From contig NC_092675.1 in the NCBI RefSeq assembly GCF_964355755.1, forward strand, positions 31,336,912 to 31,400,911: a stretch of 64,000 nt of DNA, read 5' to 3'. The DNA comes from Antedon mediterranea (taxonomy: Eukaryota; Echinodermata; Crinoidea; Comatulida; Antedonidae). The notes under the pieces are model-generated. The model did no database searches. It was not told the origin of the DNA and saw only the letters and a program-made list of their open reading frames with translations. Shown piece after piece: positions 12,801-23,113 of the stretch. Position 1 is the first letter of the stretch. The number at the start of each line of letters is the position of its first letter. The position numbers and the translations under genes were made by a program.

Positions 12801-15800
12801 ATTGTTTCAGTTTGTTGCTAAAATAATTATGATTTACTCTAATAGAAAATAAAGCTTACCTGTGAATAAGATTTGTGAGAGGCTCAATTAATTTCTTACC
12901 CAATCGGGGCTCTAGTGGAGTCAATGCACCAAACTTTATAAAAGAATCAAATGTATTAAGATGTGTTTATAAAATGCATGCAATGTTATAATGCAAGGTC
13001 TCAATATATTAAACATTAATGTGAGCCTAAGGTCAACCATTATAATTTGTAATCCATAATTACTATAATGCTTTCTAAATATTTGAATTACATTTATAAA
13101 TTGAAAATCATTCAACATTTATTATGTCATTGTTTAGTTATTTTAATTTATTTGCCATATTTATTGATGATGATATTACCTATTCAATGATTTAGGTAAA
13201 TAACAATATAATATGTACATTCAAATTTAACATTTGTTGGGATTTTAATATAAAATACATAGGCGCTTTAAAACTGAAAGATTGCATAAAATCTCTGTTA
13301 AAGGATCACAATAAAAGGATGTATTAGCATTGTATGTGACAGTACTCTAGTCTATGCTTGCTTTCAATTTGTAAAGACCATCCCTGAACAAGATGGTCCC
13401 TATGTATCAATACATATACCGTAATCAGATTTCTGATATGAAGTGAAATAGTCAAACATACGACAGTATACCAAAAACCCATTATAATGTTTTTATATGA
13501 TCTGATTTCAAAATAATCACTAAAATTGTCTAAAGTTCAAGATTTGTTAGGTATTCAACAAATAGATTTGTATCACTACATCTCTTCATAAAGATGATGG
13601 TGTTATTAGAATAAAAACAAAAGAGTACAAGACTGTTATTCCATTATAAAGCCTGTTTTCCAGTCGACGTTGAATTGCATTGATTCAAACATTTTACAGG
13701 AAAAGGGGGAAAAAATTTACAATCTAAGTTATTAACAATACGATTGTTAAAACTGACAATCAAATGGTTTAAAAATTACGTTCTACAAATAACAACAAAA
13801 TATAAGTTACCAATTTGATAATCTTAATGAGCATCCAGTTGTTAGTTGAACTTGTCATAAGTTTAAAGAAAAGAGGAGCAAGTGAAAGATAGTTCTTAGG
13901 GTTCTTCCGAGCAAGTTCACAAATGACGTTAACTGCAGCCGATTGTACACCAGGGTCTGGATCCTCAAGCTTCTCCTTTAAACGAGGAAATGCCGGACGT
14001 AATGCCTCCGGAAACTAACAAAAACCAAGAAAAATGTCAATATTATTGCTTGAATTACAATCAAATTTGGTAAAAATGATGCGCTAGTCGAGGAATAACT
14101 ACGGTAGTTACTATAGTGGCGGGTACAGAAATTATGCCTACTGTACTGTACATTCAGTAGATATTGTATGATGCCTATAGGTTTTAAAAACATTCAATGG
14201 TCTTTTATCATCTTTATTCATTTTTTACACATTTCTTATTGACATTAAAATAATTCTCACTCTATCTAAACTAAACAAATTATCAAATTCTGTAAATTTA
14301 GTAGATAGCTTAATATTAGGTCTATACATTTTTATCTTATCTTATCTTATCTTATCTTAGATAGCTTAATATTAGGTCTATACATTTTTATCTTATCTTA
14401 TCTTATCCTAGATAGCTTAATATTAGGTCTATACATTTTTATCTTATCTTATCTTATCCTAGATAGCTTAATATTAGGTCTATACATTTTTATCTTATCT
14501 TATCTTAGATAGCTTAATATTAGGTCTATACATTTTTATCTTATCTTATCTTATCCTAGATAGCTTAATATTAGGTCTATACATTTTTATCTTATCTTAT
14601 CCTAGATAGCTTAATATTAGGTCTATACATTTTTATCTTATCTTATCTTATCCAAGATAGCTTAATATTAGGTCTATACATTTTTATCTTATCTTATCTT
14701 ATCTTATCCTAGATAGCTTAATATTAGGTCTATACATTTTTATCTTATCTTATCTTATCTTATCCTAGATAGCTTAATATTAGGTCTATACATTTTTATC
14801 TTATCTTATCTTATCCTAGATAGCTTAATATTAGGTCTATACATTTTTATCTTATCTTATCTTATCTTATCTTAGATAGCTTAATATTAGGTCTATACGT
14901 TTTTAAGATTCAATTCAATGGATAATAATGTTTTATTACCTTCAAAAATATTTTGTACATTAGTAATACAGCTTTCTTTCTCACATATGGTCTTGTTGAT
15001 GCCATCTGTAGAAAATCAGAATTCATTTTAATATTATAATTGTTATCATTAATAATTCCAAAATAGAATTATTGATCAATATATTTCTAATTAATAATTT
15101 CTTTTTGTAACACAATTTAAAGATAACGAAATTAAATGTAATGATGCATTGCTACAAAATTATTATTCTTTAGCTCAGTTGAGAATCTTGTTTGTAGCTA
15201 TTGTTTGCTGATAGTGAAATAAAATTACAAATTAAATGAATACGTAGGTATGCATTAGTTGATATGATGATTGGCAAAATGACTTATGAAAGTGAACAAG
15301 TGCAAAATACAATCAAATAACAAGACACTTTGTAAACCACAATGTGAAATACCTAACAACAATTATTGAATATACAATGCATATTCATTATACAATCACG
15401 CATATTCATTATACAATCACGCATATTCATTATACAATCATGCATATTCATTATACAATCATGCACAATTCACATCAAAATTTACCTACAGTACGTCATT
15501 AGTAGGGAATGAAGGACACTCATCAACATCAATAATAAAGTTAGTCAATTTTAAAAAACAACATTTGAAAGTAATACAAAAATAATAACTAAAATGATGG
15601 CATTGAAATAGACACTTGGCACTTAACTGTTAATGTTATTATTAATGTGATTCCATCTTACACTAGCCTAACAAGTATTCTGATTTATTACAGCTTGCAG
15701 GTTCTGTCTAGCACTTTAGCATAAATTGTTTTGGGCTAAGTGTTTTGTTTACGTTAAGTGTTGTCCAATCTCTTGGCATAACAACATAAACAAACATTAA

Positions 15801-18800
15801 ATTTCTTAAATCTACACTGTATCGTTACTTAGAGGAAACTAAGAAAAGAACATAATTTATCTATTGTTAACTGAGTATCAAAGACTTATACAGTAATAAG
15901 ATTTTGTTTATATAGAGCTTGTGTATATTTTGTCTTGTGAATAGAATTACTCATTGAGAATGAGATATTATCATCACTTTTGATTTACCTAGAAAACTTA
16001 TTAAATAAGATTGATTTGAGATAAAATTTAAAATTAAAATGATTTATATAATAGCAACCTAGTGTGCACTAAACCATAATGAACTGTACACCAAATGTAA
16101 GTTTTCCCTTGATCATGCAGCTTGATCTTGATCATGCAGCTTGATCTTGATCATGCAGCTTGATCAAGATCATGCAGCTTGATCTTGATCATGCAGCTTG
16201 ATCTTGATCATGCAGCTTGATCTTGATCATGCAGCTTGCCACAACATAATAAAAGACAAACCATCAAGATACTGCAGCAGACGTAAGAAGGAGAAATGCC
16301 AATTGATGGAAAAGCTAAGGGTAATCTGCATGATGATCATGCACCTTGTATACTTTATTTGATTGCATCCATGCACAATGTAATGATCACAGTCATAATA
16401 TTGAATATGAGAATATTGAAGTCTATATTACTAAATTAATATGGTAGCAAATATAATCCCATTTAAACAATATAATAATGCTAATAATCTCAGAAGTTAA
16501 AAATAATAAAGATGATGTTGCTAACAAACAAGATTCTTCATCTGAGAGACGCAATATTGTGGCTAAGTAAGAGGGAAGACTGGGTCTGTACCATGACCAA
16601 ATAATAGACCGCTCCCATGTAGTAGTACCTACTCACCAGTGTCATGAGGTCATTGGCCAGATCTCGGGCCAGGTCAGGGGAGATAAAACATGCAAGACCA
16701 GTCATGGCAACCCCAGCGTCGTATTGCTGAAAACTGTTAACATCCTATGAGAAAGACTAAATGTATTACTAAAGCATGCAAAAACAATGACATCAATGAC
16801 GACGACACCAAAGAATGTGCACATTACAAGTAGACTTACAGATCAAATAGATACTTTTTAATTCTTTTATTTAATGCTTTAATTAATAATTGGTTTGAAA
16901 AAAGTCAAATATCTTAGATGAATGTTTTCTTTTCACTGATCTGTTTTCTATTTGTAATCTACACTCACCAAAGGAATGGACAACTATCCAGGGTAAACAT
17001 TTCATGCTGCCCTCAACGTTGTGTAACTTACCAAAGCCATGATATCATTGGCTAGATCTCGAGCAAGGTCAGAGGTCAAGAAGCATGACAGCCCATTGAG
17101 GGCGATTGCAGTATCGTACATTTGTTGACTGCTTAATTCCTGGAAAATAGCTTACTTAATTGTGCGTATCCCTTCATATCTCATGATAGTTAGTATAAAG
17201 GCTAACTTTCTCTCAATCCACAATTATACTTTATACACAATGATTTAAAGATTACAAGATTTTTTTTCATTAAAAATTATTTAAAGAATATTACCAAAAG
17301 CTTAGGACAAACATATTCAAGGACAAATTTCTATATTTTGTTTCAGTTAATACAAATTAACACATTTGCAATTGATATGTTCTGTAAAACAAACTCATAG
17401 AATGAAATCTCATTCAAACATTTTTATCAATGATTCTTAACTTGAAAATGTAGACAATTCTAAATCTTTCTTTTGTACTTTTCAGTAAAACAATCAACAT
17501 TACTGGAGATTTTGGTCCTACCTTGCGTATCATATTTGTTGTTAGCATGAGGACATCAGTGCCTTCATGAAAACTTTGAGAGGCTGCTAAGTAACCTATA
17601 CGTTTAAATGTGAACTTAGGAGAGCTCATTACTTCTATAATGTTGAATGCAGCCCATGACACATCATATCCTAGAAGTTGTAACTGCAATCATAAAAATA
17701 CATTGTTTTAGCATATTTCAATACATTTAAAGAAGTAATCATAACAATACATTGTTTTAGCATATTTCAATACATTTATGAAGTAATCATAACAATACAT
17801 TGTTTTAGCATATTTCAATACATTTAAGAAGTAATCATAATACATTGTTTTAGCATATTTCAATACATTTAAGAAGTAATCATAAAAATACATTGTTTTA
17901 GCATATTTCAATACATTTAAGTTATGTACTCTACAGTAGGCTCTTGGTAACATGAAATATGAATTAATGCATTTAAATACATACAAATTGGTAAACATTA
18001 CTATAGTCAGGGATAACCCCAAAGTAGATTCTTGCACACACTCCTGTTATCCATTAAGGGAGGCTATTCCTTTGGTACTGTGCCCATCAGTCTCTACTAT
18101 AGATGTCAATACCTATCCCATTTTGCCATAAGACATGAAAAACATAAAGTACTCTTTATGTATAATTTAAGTATTGACTTACATATGTTAGCTTAGCCAC
18201 TGCATTTGACTTAATTGCAATACTGTCTTGTCTCAACTCTAGTTTGATCTCATCAATACAACTTGCAATGAATTTTGCCTAAAAATACAAAAATGGAGTA
18301 TGATGAAATACATTGCTATACTGTAGTAATAGCGATGCATAATTAAATTATAGCTGTTTTCTAACTAATGTATTTTAAAAAAATATTTAGGGAATAATTT
18401 CACCAGAGTAGCATATACTGTAGTAGCAAAAAGCTTCTGATACAAACCACCTTTTACTGCTACATATTCCAGGGCTGAAAATTAACGGTCGCCCGGTCGC
18501 CAATGGCGACCTTTATTTGGTAAGGGCGAGTATTAATTTTGTGATGGTCGACCCGTCTGGCGACTTCCAGAAACTGCATCCACCTACCTTTTATAACCAA
18601 TCTAGGCCTAGGCTAATAATATATAAGCTAAGTTATAAAGCTACAAGCCTAATGGCAGTCCCTCGTTTTTAAGGATCGCGAGCGCGATCGCACTCAACAA
18701 CCTTCGAAAAGGAGAGCAATTAATCGCGCTCCATCTCACAGTGCGAGGTACCAACAAAGGGGATTCCCCTGCCTGCGCGCATTCAAGGGCGAGTTTACTT

Positions 18801-21800
18801 CATCGCCTCATAGTGCAACCAGTAAGGTGTCATAGAAACACCTCCTTTACAGGAAGAACATGTCCCAACCAATAATTTTTCCCTTTATGCTTACTACATG
18901 TTTTTATGGAACGAGTTAATAAAATATACTTAATTTTAAAAGGAAACATTAATATAGGAGGCCTAAATATAATGTTTATTATTTAAAAAGCTTAGCTGCT
19001 GGTTGCTTTAATTATGTCATTTTGAAGATGGATTATTTACGGTGGCCTATAAGTGTCACGGCAACTTTCAAAAAATATCACGGCAACTTTTGAAAAAAGC
19101 CACGGCAATTTGAAAAAAGCCACGGCAATTTGAAAAAAGCCACGGCAATTTGAAAAAAGCCACGGCAATTTGAAAAAAGCCACGGCAATTTGAAAAAAGC
19201 CACGGCAAATTAAAAATAAAACCTCACGGCAAATTAAAAATAAAACATCGCGGCAATTTAACAAAAATACCACGGCAACTTAAAAATGAAACACCACGGC
19301 AAATTAGTATTGAAACACCACGGCAAATTAGTAATGAAACACCACGGCAAATTACAGAATGCCACGGCGGAAGTGAGTTACCACGGCGGAAGTGAAACCT
19401 TTGGAATCTTCGATTTTTTTCTGAGGTAAGTAATTATTTGTGCATTGAAGTAAATATTTTTAACTGCAGCATTTACGTGTTTATTGCACCACGCCTAGCT
19501 ATGCCTACTACTAGCCCTAGGCCTTAAGCCTACAGTAGTAGCTAGGTCTACTGTAAAAAAAACTTTTTATATAAAAAACAGATTACTGTAAATATATTAA
19601 AACATTGTAGAATGTTATAGGGCCTAGGCCTACCTTGTAATAAGGCCTATGGTCTAGCCCGGCCTAGAAAGTTCAAGAAGAGTGCAATAAACACGTAAAC
19701 TGCTGCAGTTAAATAAATTAATATAATATTTACATCAATGCACAAATAATTACTTACCTCAGAAAAAATCGAATATTCCAAAGGTTTCACTTCCGCCGTG
19801 GTAACTCACTTCCGCCGTGGCATTCTGTAATTTGCCGTGGTGTTTCATTATTAATTTGCCGTGGTGTTTCAATACTAATTTGGATTGGTGTTTCATTTTT
19901 AAGTTGCCCTGGTATTTTTGTTAAATTGCCGCGATGTTTTATTTTTAATTTGCCGTGATATTTTATTTTTAATTTGCCGTGGCTTTTTTCAAATTGCCGT
20001 GGCTTTTTTCAAATTGCCGTGACTTTTTTCAAATTGCCGTGGCTTTTTTTGAAAAAATTGCCGTGATATTTTTTGAAAGTTGCCGTGACACTTATAGGCC
20101 ACCGTAATTATTTCTTCTAAAGTTCTAACCAATTTTGGTCACTCAAATCCTCCTCAAAACACGGGCTGACGTGTGACGTCAGCATCTTCTAGAAGCTCTC
20201 TCAGCCCTCCCCTATTGTGCGTGCGCCCATGTGTGACACATGTAAACACGATCAAATATCTTTCTTAATTATTTTAAAATGACACTTTGTAACTTATTAT
20301 CAATATTTTAATGGCTGTTGCATGTTAGAATTGTATAATTTATGAATCGCAGGTAAATACTTTTCAGGTTTTCTGTCTGATTTCTAGGCCAACAAGCTAG
20401 GCTAGAAAAGCTAGGCTAAAAGGCATAGTTGGCCAGGACAGGATTCTCCAGGCTCCTGAAACCCAATCTACCCAGGCCATAACAAAAAAAATTGGCTTGA
20501 GTTTTTTTACTGTAGAATAATACGATCCCCACGGAAAATATTGTGTGTGAAGGTGGGTGTGGGGGATTTTAGGGGAGAGGTACAGTATACATTTGTTGTG
20601 CCCGGCAGGGGGGAGGGGGGTTATCCCCACCCCTGTCGGGCAAAAAAAAATTGTACAAAAAATTAATAAGGGCCAGCCATTTTTAATAAGGGCGACCATC
20701 CTTCAACTTCAACTGGCCCTGCTGGCCACTATGGTTTAAAGGTTAATTTTCAGCCCTGATATTCATAAAAATTATAAAGCAAAAAAATACAAGTTAGTAT
20801 AAAATATACAGGTAATACATAGCTATATTTCAAGACTAAAAATTCTGTATTATTAACAATATTGTTTAAACAAAATTTTAAAATAAAATTTTTCTGTGTA
20901 TCCACATTCATTCCTGTAATAAGTTAGTATAGTGATCCTAACAGTAACACATAAAAGCTTAATTGTTGTATTCTCCAATATGAATTTATCGTTGGCAGAT
21001 AACACAGTAGTAATACCGCTACAATGCTATTCTACAGTATTTTGGTATTATTCATATAAAAAAAATTGTATCTATCAAAAATACATGCAAGTTGCTGAAT
21101 GTATTTTTGTTTTTAATATTCTGTGTGATAGTGATAAATACAAAATAGTATCATCATCCTATTAACCTTTTAAAACTACTTAAGCAAAATTTGTCATAGA
21201 AAATCTTAATTGTAAATTATGTAAACAACATTTTAATTTATAATTAATAATGAAACTGTTTTGTTCAATTGCAAGTTATTAAGATATTCGTAAATTGTTC
21301 AAGATTCAGGTAGGCAATCAGAGCAAATGAAGAATTGTGAACGATGATACAATTAATCAATAAAGGCAAGTTCTGTAACGAACAGTGATGATGTAATGAC
21401 GTACATAAGCCACGTTAATGCATCTATAATCAGAATTTTCTTTGCACATAATTGCAGTTACGGTATGTTATCATTTTTCACAACTACAAAATATTTAATG
21501 TCAATAATTCTTAATAACAATGTATTATTGCTTATAATAAAATAATATGACAGGGTGTGGCACTGCAACAATCTGTTTTAGTAACATTGAGTTGTAGAAT
21601 GACAGAAAAATTCAACAATTAACAAAAGTGGAATAAAACAATTTAGAACTGAACCAGTTATACAAATTAATATTTTGTTTAAAATAGTTCATTTAGTTAA
21701 AACCAAAGTTATAAGATGTGTTCTGTGTATCCTTTCCAAAAGAAACAAATCAAAAACCAAATTATATTGATAGTTAATACATTTTTTTGATAAATATTGG

Positions 21801-23113
21801 TACAATTCTGCATCACCAATATAAGTTCCAAATGTTGAAATAAAAACAATATATTTGCAAATTGTAGGATTAATCATTAATTTATAAAGTACAGTTAATG
21901 TACATTATATCATAATATCTCTTTGGGAAATCTGGAGGTGCCAATTGTTTTATTCATGCATTTCTATATAAATGCTGGTATATTCTGAGAGAGGCAGATG
22001 GTACTGATAAAATTCGCTTTTTTATTAGTGATCCGCTGTACTGTGAGATATCACTTTTGTTTTTCTTTAGATTTTTATTTATTACTAGTGACACGCAACA
22101 TTCTTTATTCTCTTTATTCTTTATTCACAACCAACAGCAGAGAGCAAAGCACCAATGACAGGTAGATAATAAAACATAAATTAATATAATTTCATTCGAA
22201 CCACATTTAAATTTAGAAAGACTAAAGTTAAAAATATTAGAATTTTTTGATAAAAGACAGGAATTATACGACGCACCTGCAGAAGATGTTATTGAAGTTT
22301 CTAATTTATTAAATTAGGCCTATTCAACAAATATTTTTTATATTATATTAGAAATAGAAACGTATTCTGTATTGTTTTGTATTATTTATTGCATTGATTC
22401 TAGAATTTGTAATAAGAAATTAAAAACAATTGTTACAATAAGCAATATCTACTCTAATACTAGTAAATCTGACATGCAATCCTCTCTCTGTTGTAAAACG
22501 GCCGAGAGTGCGAAGCTACTACAATTATTAAGGCATACTAGCTTACCTTTTAGGCGGGACTGGTCTCTTGCCCCCCTGGTGGCCCAGATGAAGTGTGATA
22601 CACAGAAGAGCAGGGAAAAATTTCATTTGAAAATTTTGTTTAGCAAAATTGCTAATCAAACTGATTTTTTAGTCAAGAAAGATAGTTTTGTATTGTATTT
22701 TTTGCTACACAATTGTAGAAATGTGTAGCAAAAAGGTTGTTTTGTATAGCTTTTTGCTATGCTACACTGGCGAAATTATTCCCTGAAGAGTACGAACAGT
22801 CCACTCCGATGTGTTTTTGATTGACCTTGTCCTTGCCCTCTGTTTGCCTCTTTTATTTTACAAAGCTTAGTCCTAACTACGCACATTTTCATTACATGCC
22901 TGCTCTAGGCGCAGGGCTAGGCGTACTAAAATATTGATCATAATAATATACAACTTAACAAATATATGATTTTAAAGTTAACCATAAACTTAGATATACA
23001 GCTAGGCTATGCCCTACCTCATTCTCTTTATTATTTCGTATGCCTCGGACCAAGTCCTGCAAGTTCTTATCAAAAACTCTCTCGAGGCTACCCTTCACTT
23101 TCTTCAATGCCAT
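848..23113 (-). CDS. AP3D1: AP-3 complex subunit delta (multi-exon, 3' end outside window)
   Basis: Large subunit of the AP-3 adaptor heterotetramer, which sorts cargo from endosomes or the TGN to lysosomes and lysosome-related organelles. The 17 well-supported exon positions give about 729 codons (2,188 bp using one copy of exon 4) with every junction in phase. The start is MALKKVKGSLERVFDKNLQD, the family's conserved N-terminus. Exons 2-15 form the HEAT-repeat adaptin trunk (roughly residues 33-574), with the family blocks SWAAFNIIEVM, FTFKRIGYLAASQSFHEGTD, DLARDLAND, KTHPKSVQSHKD and TNFEW. Exon 16 carries the hinge motif NPVAPKAQKKVPVPEGLDLD. Exon 17 starts the charged delta-specific region, rich in E, K and R. 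The C-terminal ear domain is not visible, so the gene must continue past coordinate 1. Vertebrate AP3D1 is about 1,150-1,200 aa, which fits a missing third. Oddities are the duplicated exon 4, and arrays or transposons in many introns. Identification is very secure. Confidence 0.96.
1546..1602 (-). CDS. AP3D1: Possible AP3D1 exon 18 (57 bp)
   Basis: A 57-bp open segment after a pyrimidine-rich stretch ending TCATCAG and before a CACAG/GTATCAG donor. Its phase (two bases to complete a codon, one left over) matches the end of exon 17 exactly. It would encode DGGLDTIEEAGPSQSLLVT, an acidic linker-like peptide plausible for the low-complexity hinge of delta adaptins. I cannot confirm it by homology because the hinge is poorly conserved. 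Confidence 0.5.
3437..4962. repeat. Composite minisatellite carrying splice-donor-like motifs
   Basis: About 1.5 kb made of two interleaved units: a longer one (tattataattattgtaatg plus ttacctg) and a shorter one (tacatattgtaatgttacctg). There are roughly 55-60 units, estimated from length. Read on the minus strand, the coding strand of AP3D1, each unit contains TACAG/GTAA. The array ends about 12 bp from the real donor of exon 14 (ATATACAG/GTAAAATAAC at 4974/4975), and the transition zone reads as progressively diverged copies of that donor region. Confidence 0.93.
6099..7016. repeat. 34-bp minisatellite, 27 copies
   Basis: The unit begins aatttttacttgacattggc and ends with tggtggatcagcgc. 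918 bp divided by 34 is exactly 27 units with no indels. Only a few substitutions are visible: one tttttt variant in the third copy and gctgatgg in two copies near the right end. It lies in the AP3D1 intron between exons 12 and 11. Near-identity suggests recent expansion or homogenisation. Confidence 0.97.
7741..7855. mobile_element. Short MITE with AAGCTTGGTTCCC inverted ends
   Basis: Perfect 13-bp inverted repeats AAGCTTGGTTCCC (7741-7753) and GGGAACCAAGCTT (7843-7855) flank about 90 bp rich in aacgcaa/cgctg words. There is no coding capacity. It sits 22 bp inside the AP3D1 intron after the exon 10 donor. No target duplication could be fixed. Confidence 0.7.
7927..10327. other. AP3D1 intron 9 (between exons 9 and 10)
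   Basis: An AT-rich intron. Apart from the 46-bp duplication at 9748 and a loosely repeated tgcacacc/gtggtagcaccagc stretch around 9950-10060, I see nothing organised. Short overlapping ORFs at 10064-10279 on both strands are not supported. Confidence 0.7.
9748..9839. repeat. 46-bp tandem duplication
   Basis: Two near-identical copies of a 46-bp unit (gctcaacgttttgaaggg...) start at 9748 and 9794. They are in the AP3D1 intron between exons 10 and 9. Confidence 0.85.
10328..10377 (-). CDS. AP3D1: AP3D1 exon 9, 50-bp short exon
   Basis: Joining E8 directly to E10 shifts the frame to a stop within seven codons, so an exon of 3n+2 bp was required. This 50-bp segment restores the frame and encodes VLISLSSGIPDHSASIQ, the expected family sequence at this position. 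The acceptor is ACTTACAG and the donor is CAG followed by GTACATA. It lies alone between introns of about 2.4 kb and 1.5 kb, so automated gene finding could easily miss it. Confidence 0.92.
14302..14903. repeat. Minisatellite with nested TATCT pentamers, about 12 copies
   Basis: The unit is a constant part (agatagcttaatattagg then tctatacatttt) followed by a variable run of two to five tatct/tatcc pentamers, so unit length ranges from about 46 to 61 bp. It ends about 37 bp from the exon 5 donor of AP3D1 (14940). It is a repeat inside a repeat, expected to be length-polymorphic. Confidence 0.92.
15379..15463. repeat. 21-bp repeat, 4 copies
   Basis: gcatattcattatacaatca plus c or t, four tandem copies, in the AP3D1 intron between exons 5 and 4b. 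Confidence 0.85.
16105..16239. repeat. 19-bp TGATCA-containing repeat, 7 copies
   Basis: The unit gatcttgatcatgcagctt recurs seven times. One junction reads gatcaagatcatg instead of gatcttgatcatg. Each unit contains the palindrome TGATCA. It lies about 400 bp from alternative exon 4b, in the intron following it. Confidence 0.9.
16637..16744 (-). CDS. AP3D1: AP3D1 exon 4b (second alternative version)
   Basis: A 108-bp, phase-0 exon with a CATAG acceptor and a GTGAGTA donor. It encodes 36 residues starting DVNSFQQYDAGVAMTGLACF and ending DLARDLANDLMTL. It is homologous to exon 4a in full length, with the same phase at both ends. Using either one, both, or neither keeps the reading frame. Because the segment is an internal HEAT-repeat stretch of the adaptin trunk, using both would insert an extra 36 residues and probably disturb the solenoid, so mutually exclusive use is the simplest reading. 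Confidence 0.88.
17032..17139 (-). CDS. AP3D1: AP3D1 exon 4a (first of two alternative versions)
   Basis: A 108-bp, phase-0 exon between a TCCAG-type acceptor and a GTAAGTTAC donor. It encodes 36 residues beginning ELSSQQMYDTAIALNGLSCF and ending in the invariant DLARDLAND block. It sits directly downstream of exon 3 and shares length, phase and content with exon 4b, 287 bp further on. Both versions are open and have good splice sites, so neither looks like a decayed copy. By my count from memory each matches human AP3D1 at about 26 of 36 positions, while they match each other at only about 20 of 36. This suggests an old duplication or strong divergence of function. Confidence 0.88.
17692..17925. 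repeat. 48-bp repeat beside the exon 3 acceptor, 5 copies
   Basis: Five copies of a unit of about 45-49 bp containing cattgttttagcatatttca followed by atacattta. The array begins about 9 bp upstream of the AP3D1 exon 3 acceptor (exon edge 17683), so it makes up the branch-point and pyrimidine region of that intron. An ORF of 109 codons across it (17708-18037) is only a by-product of the 48-bp period. Confidence 0.9.
18470..20758. mobile_element. Middle nested element, CAGGGCTGAAAATTAAC inverted ends
   Basis: Perfect 17-bp inverted ends CAGGGCTGAAAATTAAC (18470-18486) and its complement (20742-20758), flanked by a 6-bp duplication ATATTC on both sides. It is non-autonomous. The native length is about 1.2 kb once the inner 1,069-bp element and its duplicated 6 bp are removed, matching the second copy at 37091-38283, which is inverted relative to this one. 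Internal landmarks shared by both copies are ggtcgccattggcgacc near one end and a ggccagcagggccagttgaa stretch near the other. Confidence 0.9.
19038..20106. mobile_element. Innermost foldback element with tandem-repeat arms
   Basis: Outer ends TACGGTGGCCTATAAGTGTC (19038) and its complement ending at 20106, flanked by ATATT(T)-type duplications (ATTATT at 19032-19037 and 20107-20112). The arms are about 430-460 bp and pair almost end to end around a short centre near 19500-19680. Within the left arm a 20-bp unit (cacggcaatttgaaaaaagc) repeats about six times, followed by diverged variants; the right arm mirrors this. An ORF at 19037-19273 on the minus strand is a by-product of the repeat. The insertion is proven by the empty site in the other copy of its host (near 37768). 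Confidence 0.92.
20759..23017. other. Rest of AP3D1 intron 1
   Basis: Contains the right part of the outer transposon to 22785, including a GC-richer patch near 22490-22620, then 230 bp of ordinary intron before exon 1. A 118-codon ORF at 22372-22728 lies inside the transposon and shows no recognisable domain. Confidence 0.65.

Larger units (their letters stand above)
18388..22785. mobile_element. Outer DNA transposon (hAT-like ends), host of two nested elements
   Basis: Left end TAGGGAATAATTTCACCAG (18388-18406) matches the reverse complement of the right end (CAGGGAATAATTTCGCCAG, 22767-22785). The inverted similarity continues through gtagcaaaaagct-type subterminal repeats on both sides. 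Without the nested 2.29-kb element it would be about 2.1 kb. No transposase frame was recognised. Terminal CAGGG suggests hAT-like ends, but I could not find a clean target duplication, so the superfamily is unproven. It lies in AP3D1 intron 1. Confidence 0.65.
2056..23113 (-). other. AP3D1: AP3D1 exon map
   Basis: Coding exons in transcript order, from GT/AG sites and frame: E1 23018-23113, E2 18183-18278, E3 17522-17683, E4a 17032-17139 or E4b 16637-16744, E5 14940-15005, E6 13811-14014, E7 12860-12933, E8 11837-11886, E9 10328-10377, E10 7878-7926, E11 7295-7440, E12 5735-5883, E13 5403-5529, E14 4975-5157, E15 3215-3376, E16 2545-2783, E17 2056-2282. Two further possible exons are 1546-1602 and 848-883. 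Phases interlock: E7 ends with two bases of a codon, E8, E9 and E10 carry the remainder, and E10 ends on T, completed by TG of E11. Boundaries are by eye. The ones I trust least are the weak donors of E12 (GTACTT) and E17 (GTTTGT). Confidence 0.9.

Noticed and set aside
17708-18037. 109-codon minus-strand ORF with repeated YAKTMYxYDYF text
   Set aside because: Produced by the 48-bp tandem repeat, whose period is a multiple of three; it lies in an AP3D1 intron.
19037-19273. 78-codon minus-strand ORF with repeated FFQIAVAFFKLPW text
   Set aside because: Artefact of the 20-bp units in the arm of the foldback element.
22372-22728. 118-codon plus-strand ORF
   Set aside because: Lies inside the outer transposon, has no recognisable domain and no splice or homology support; its length is unremarkable for the region.
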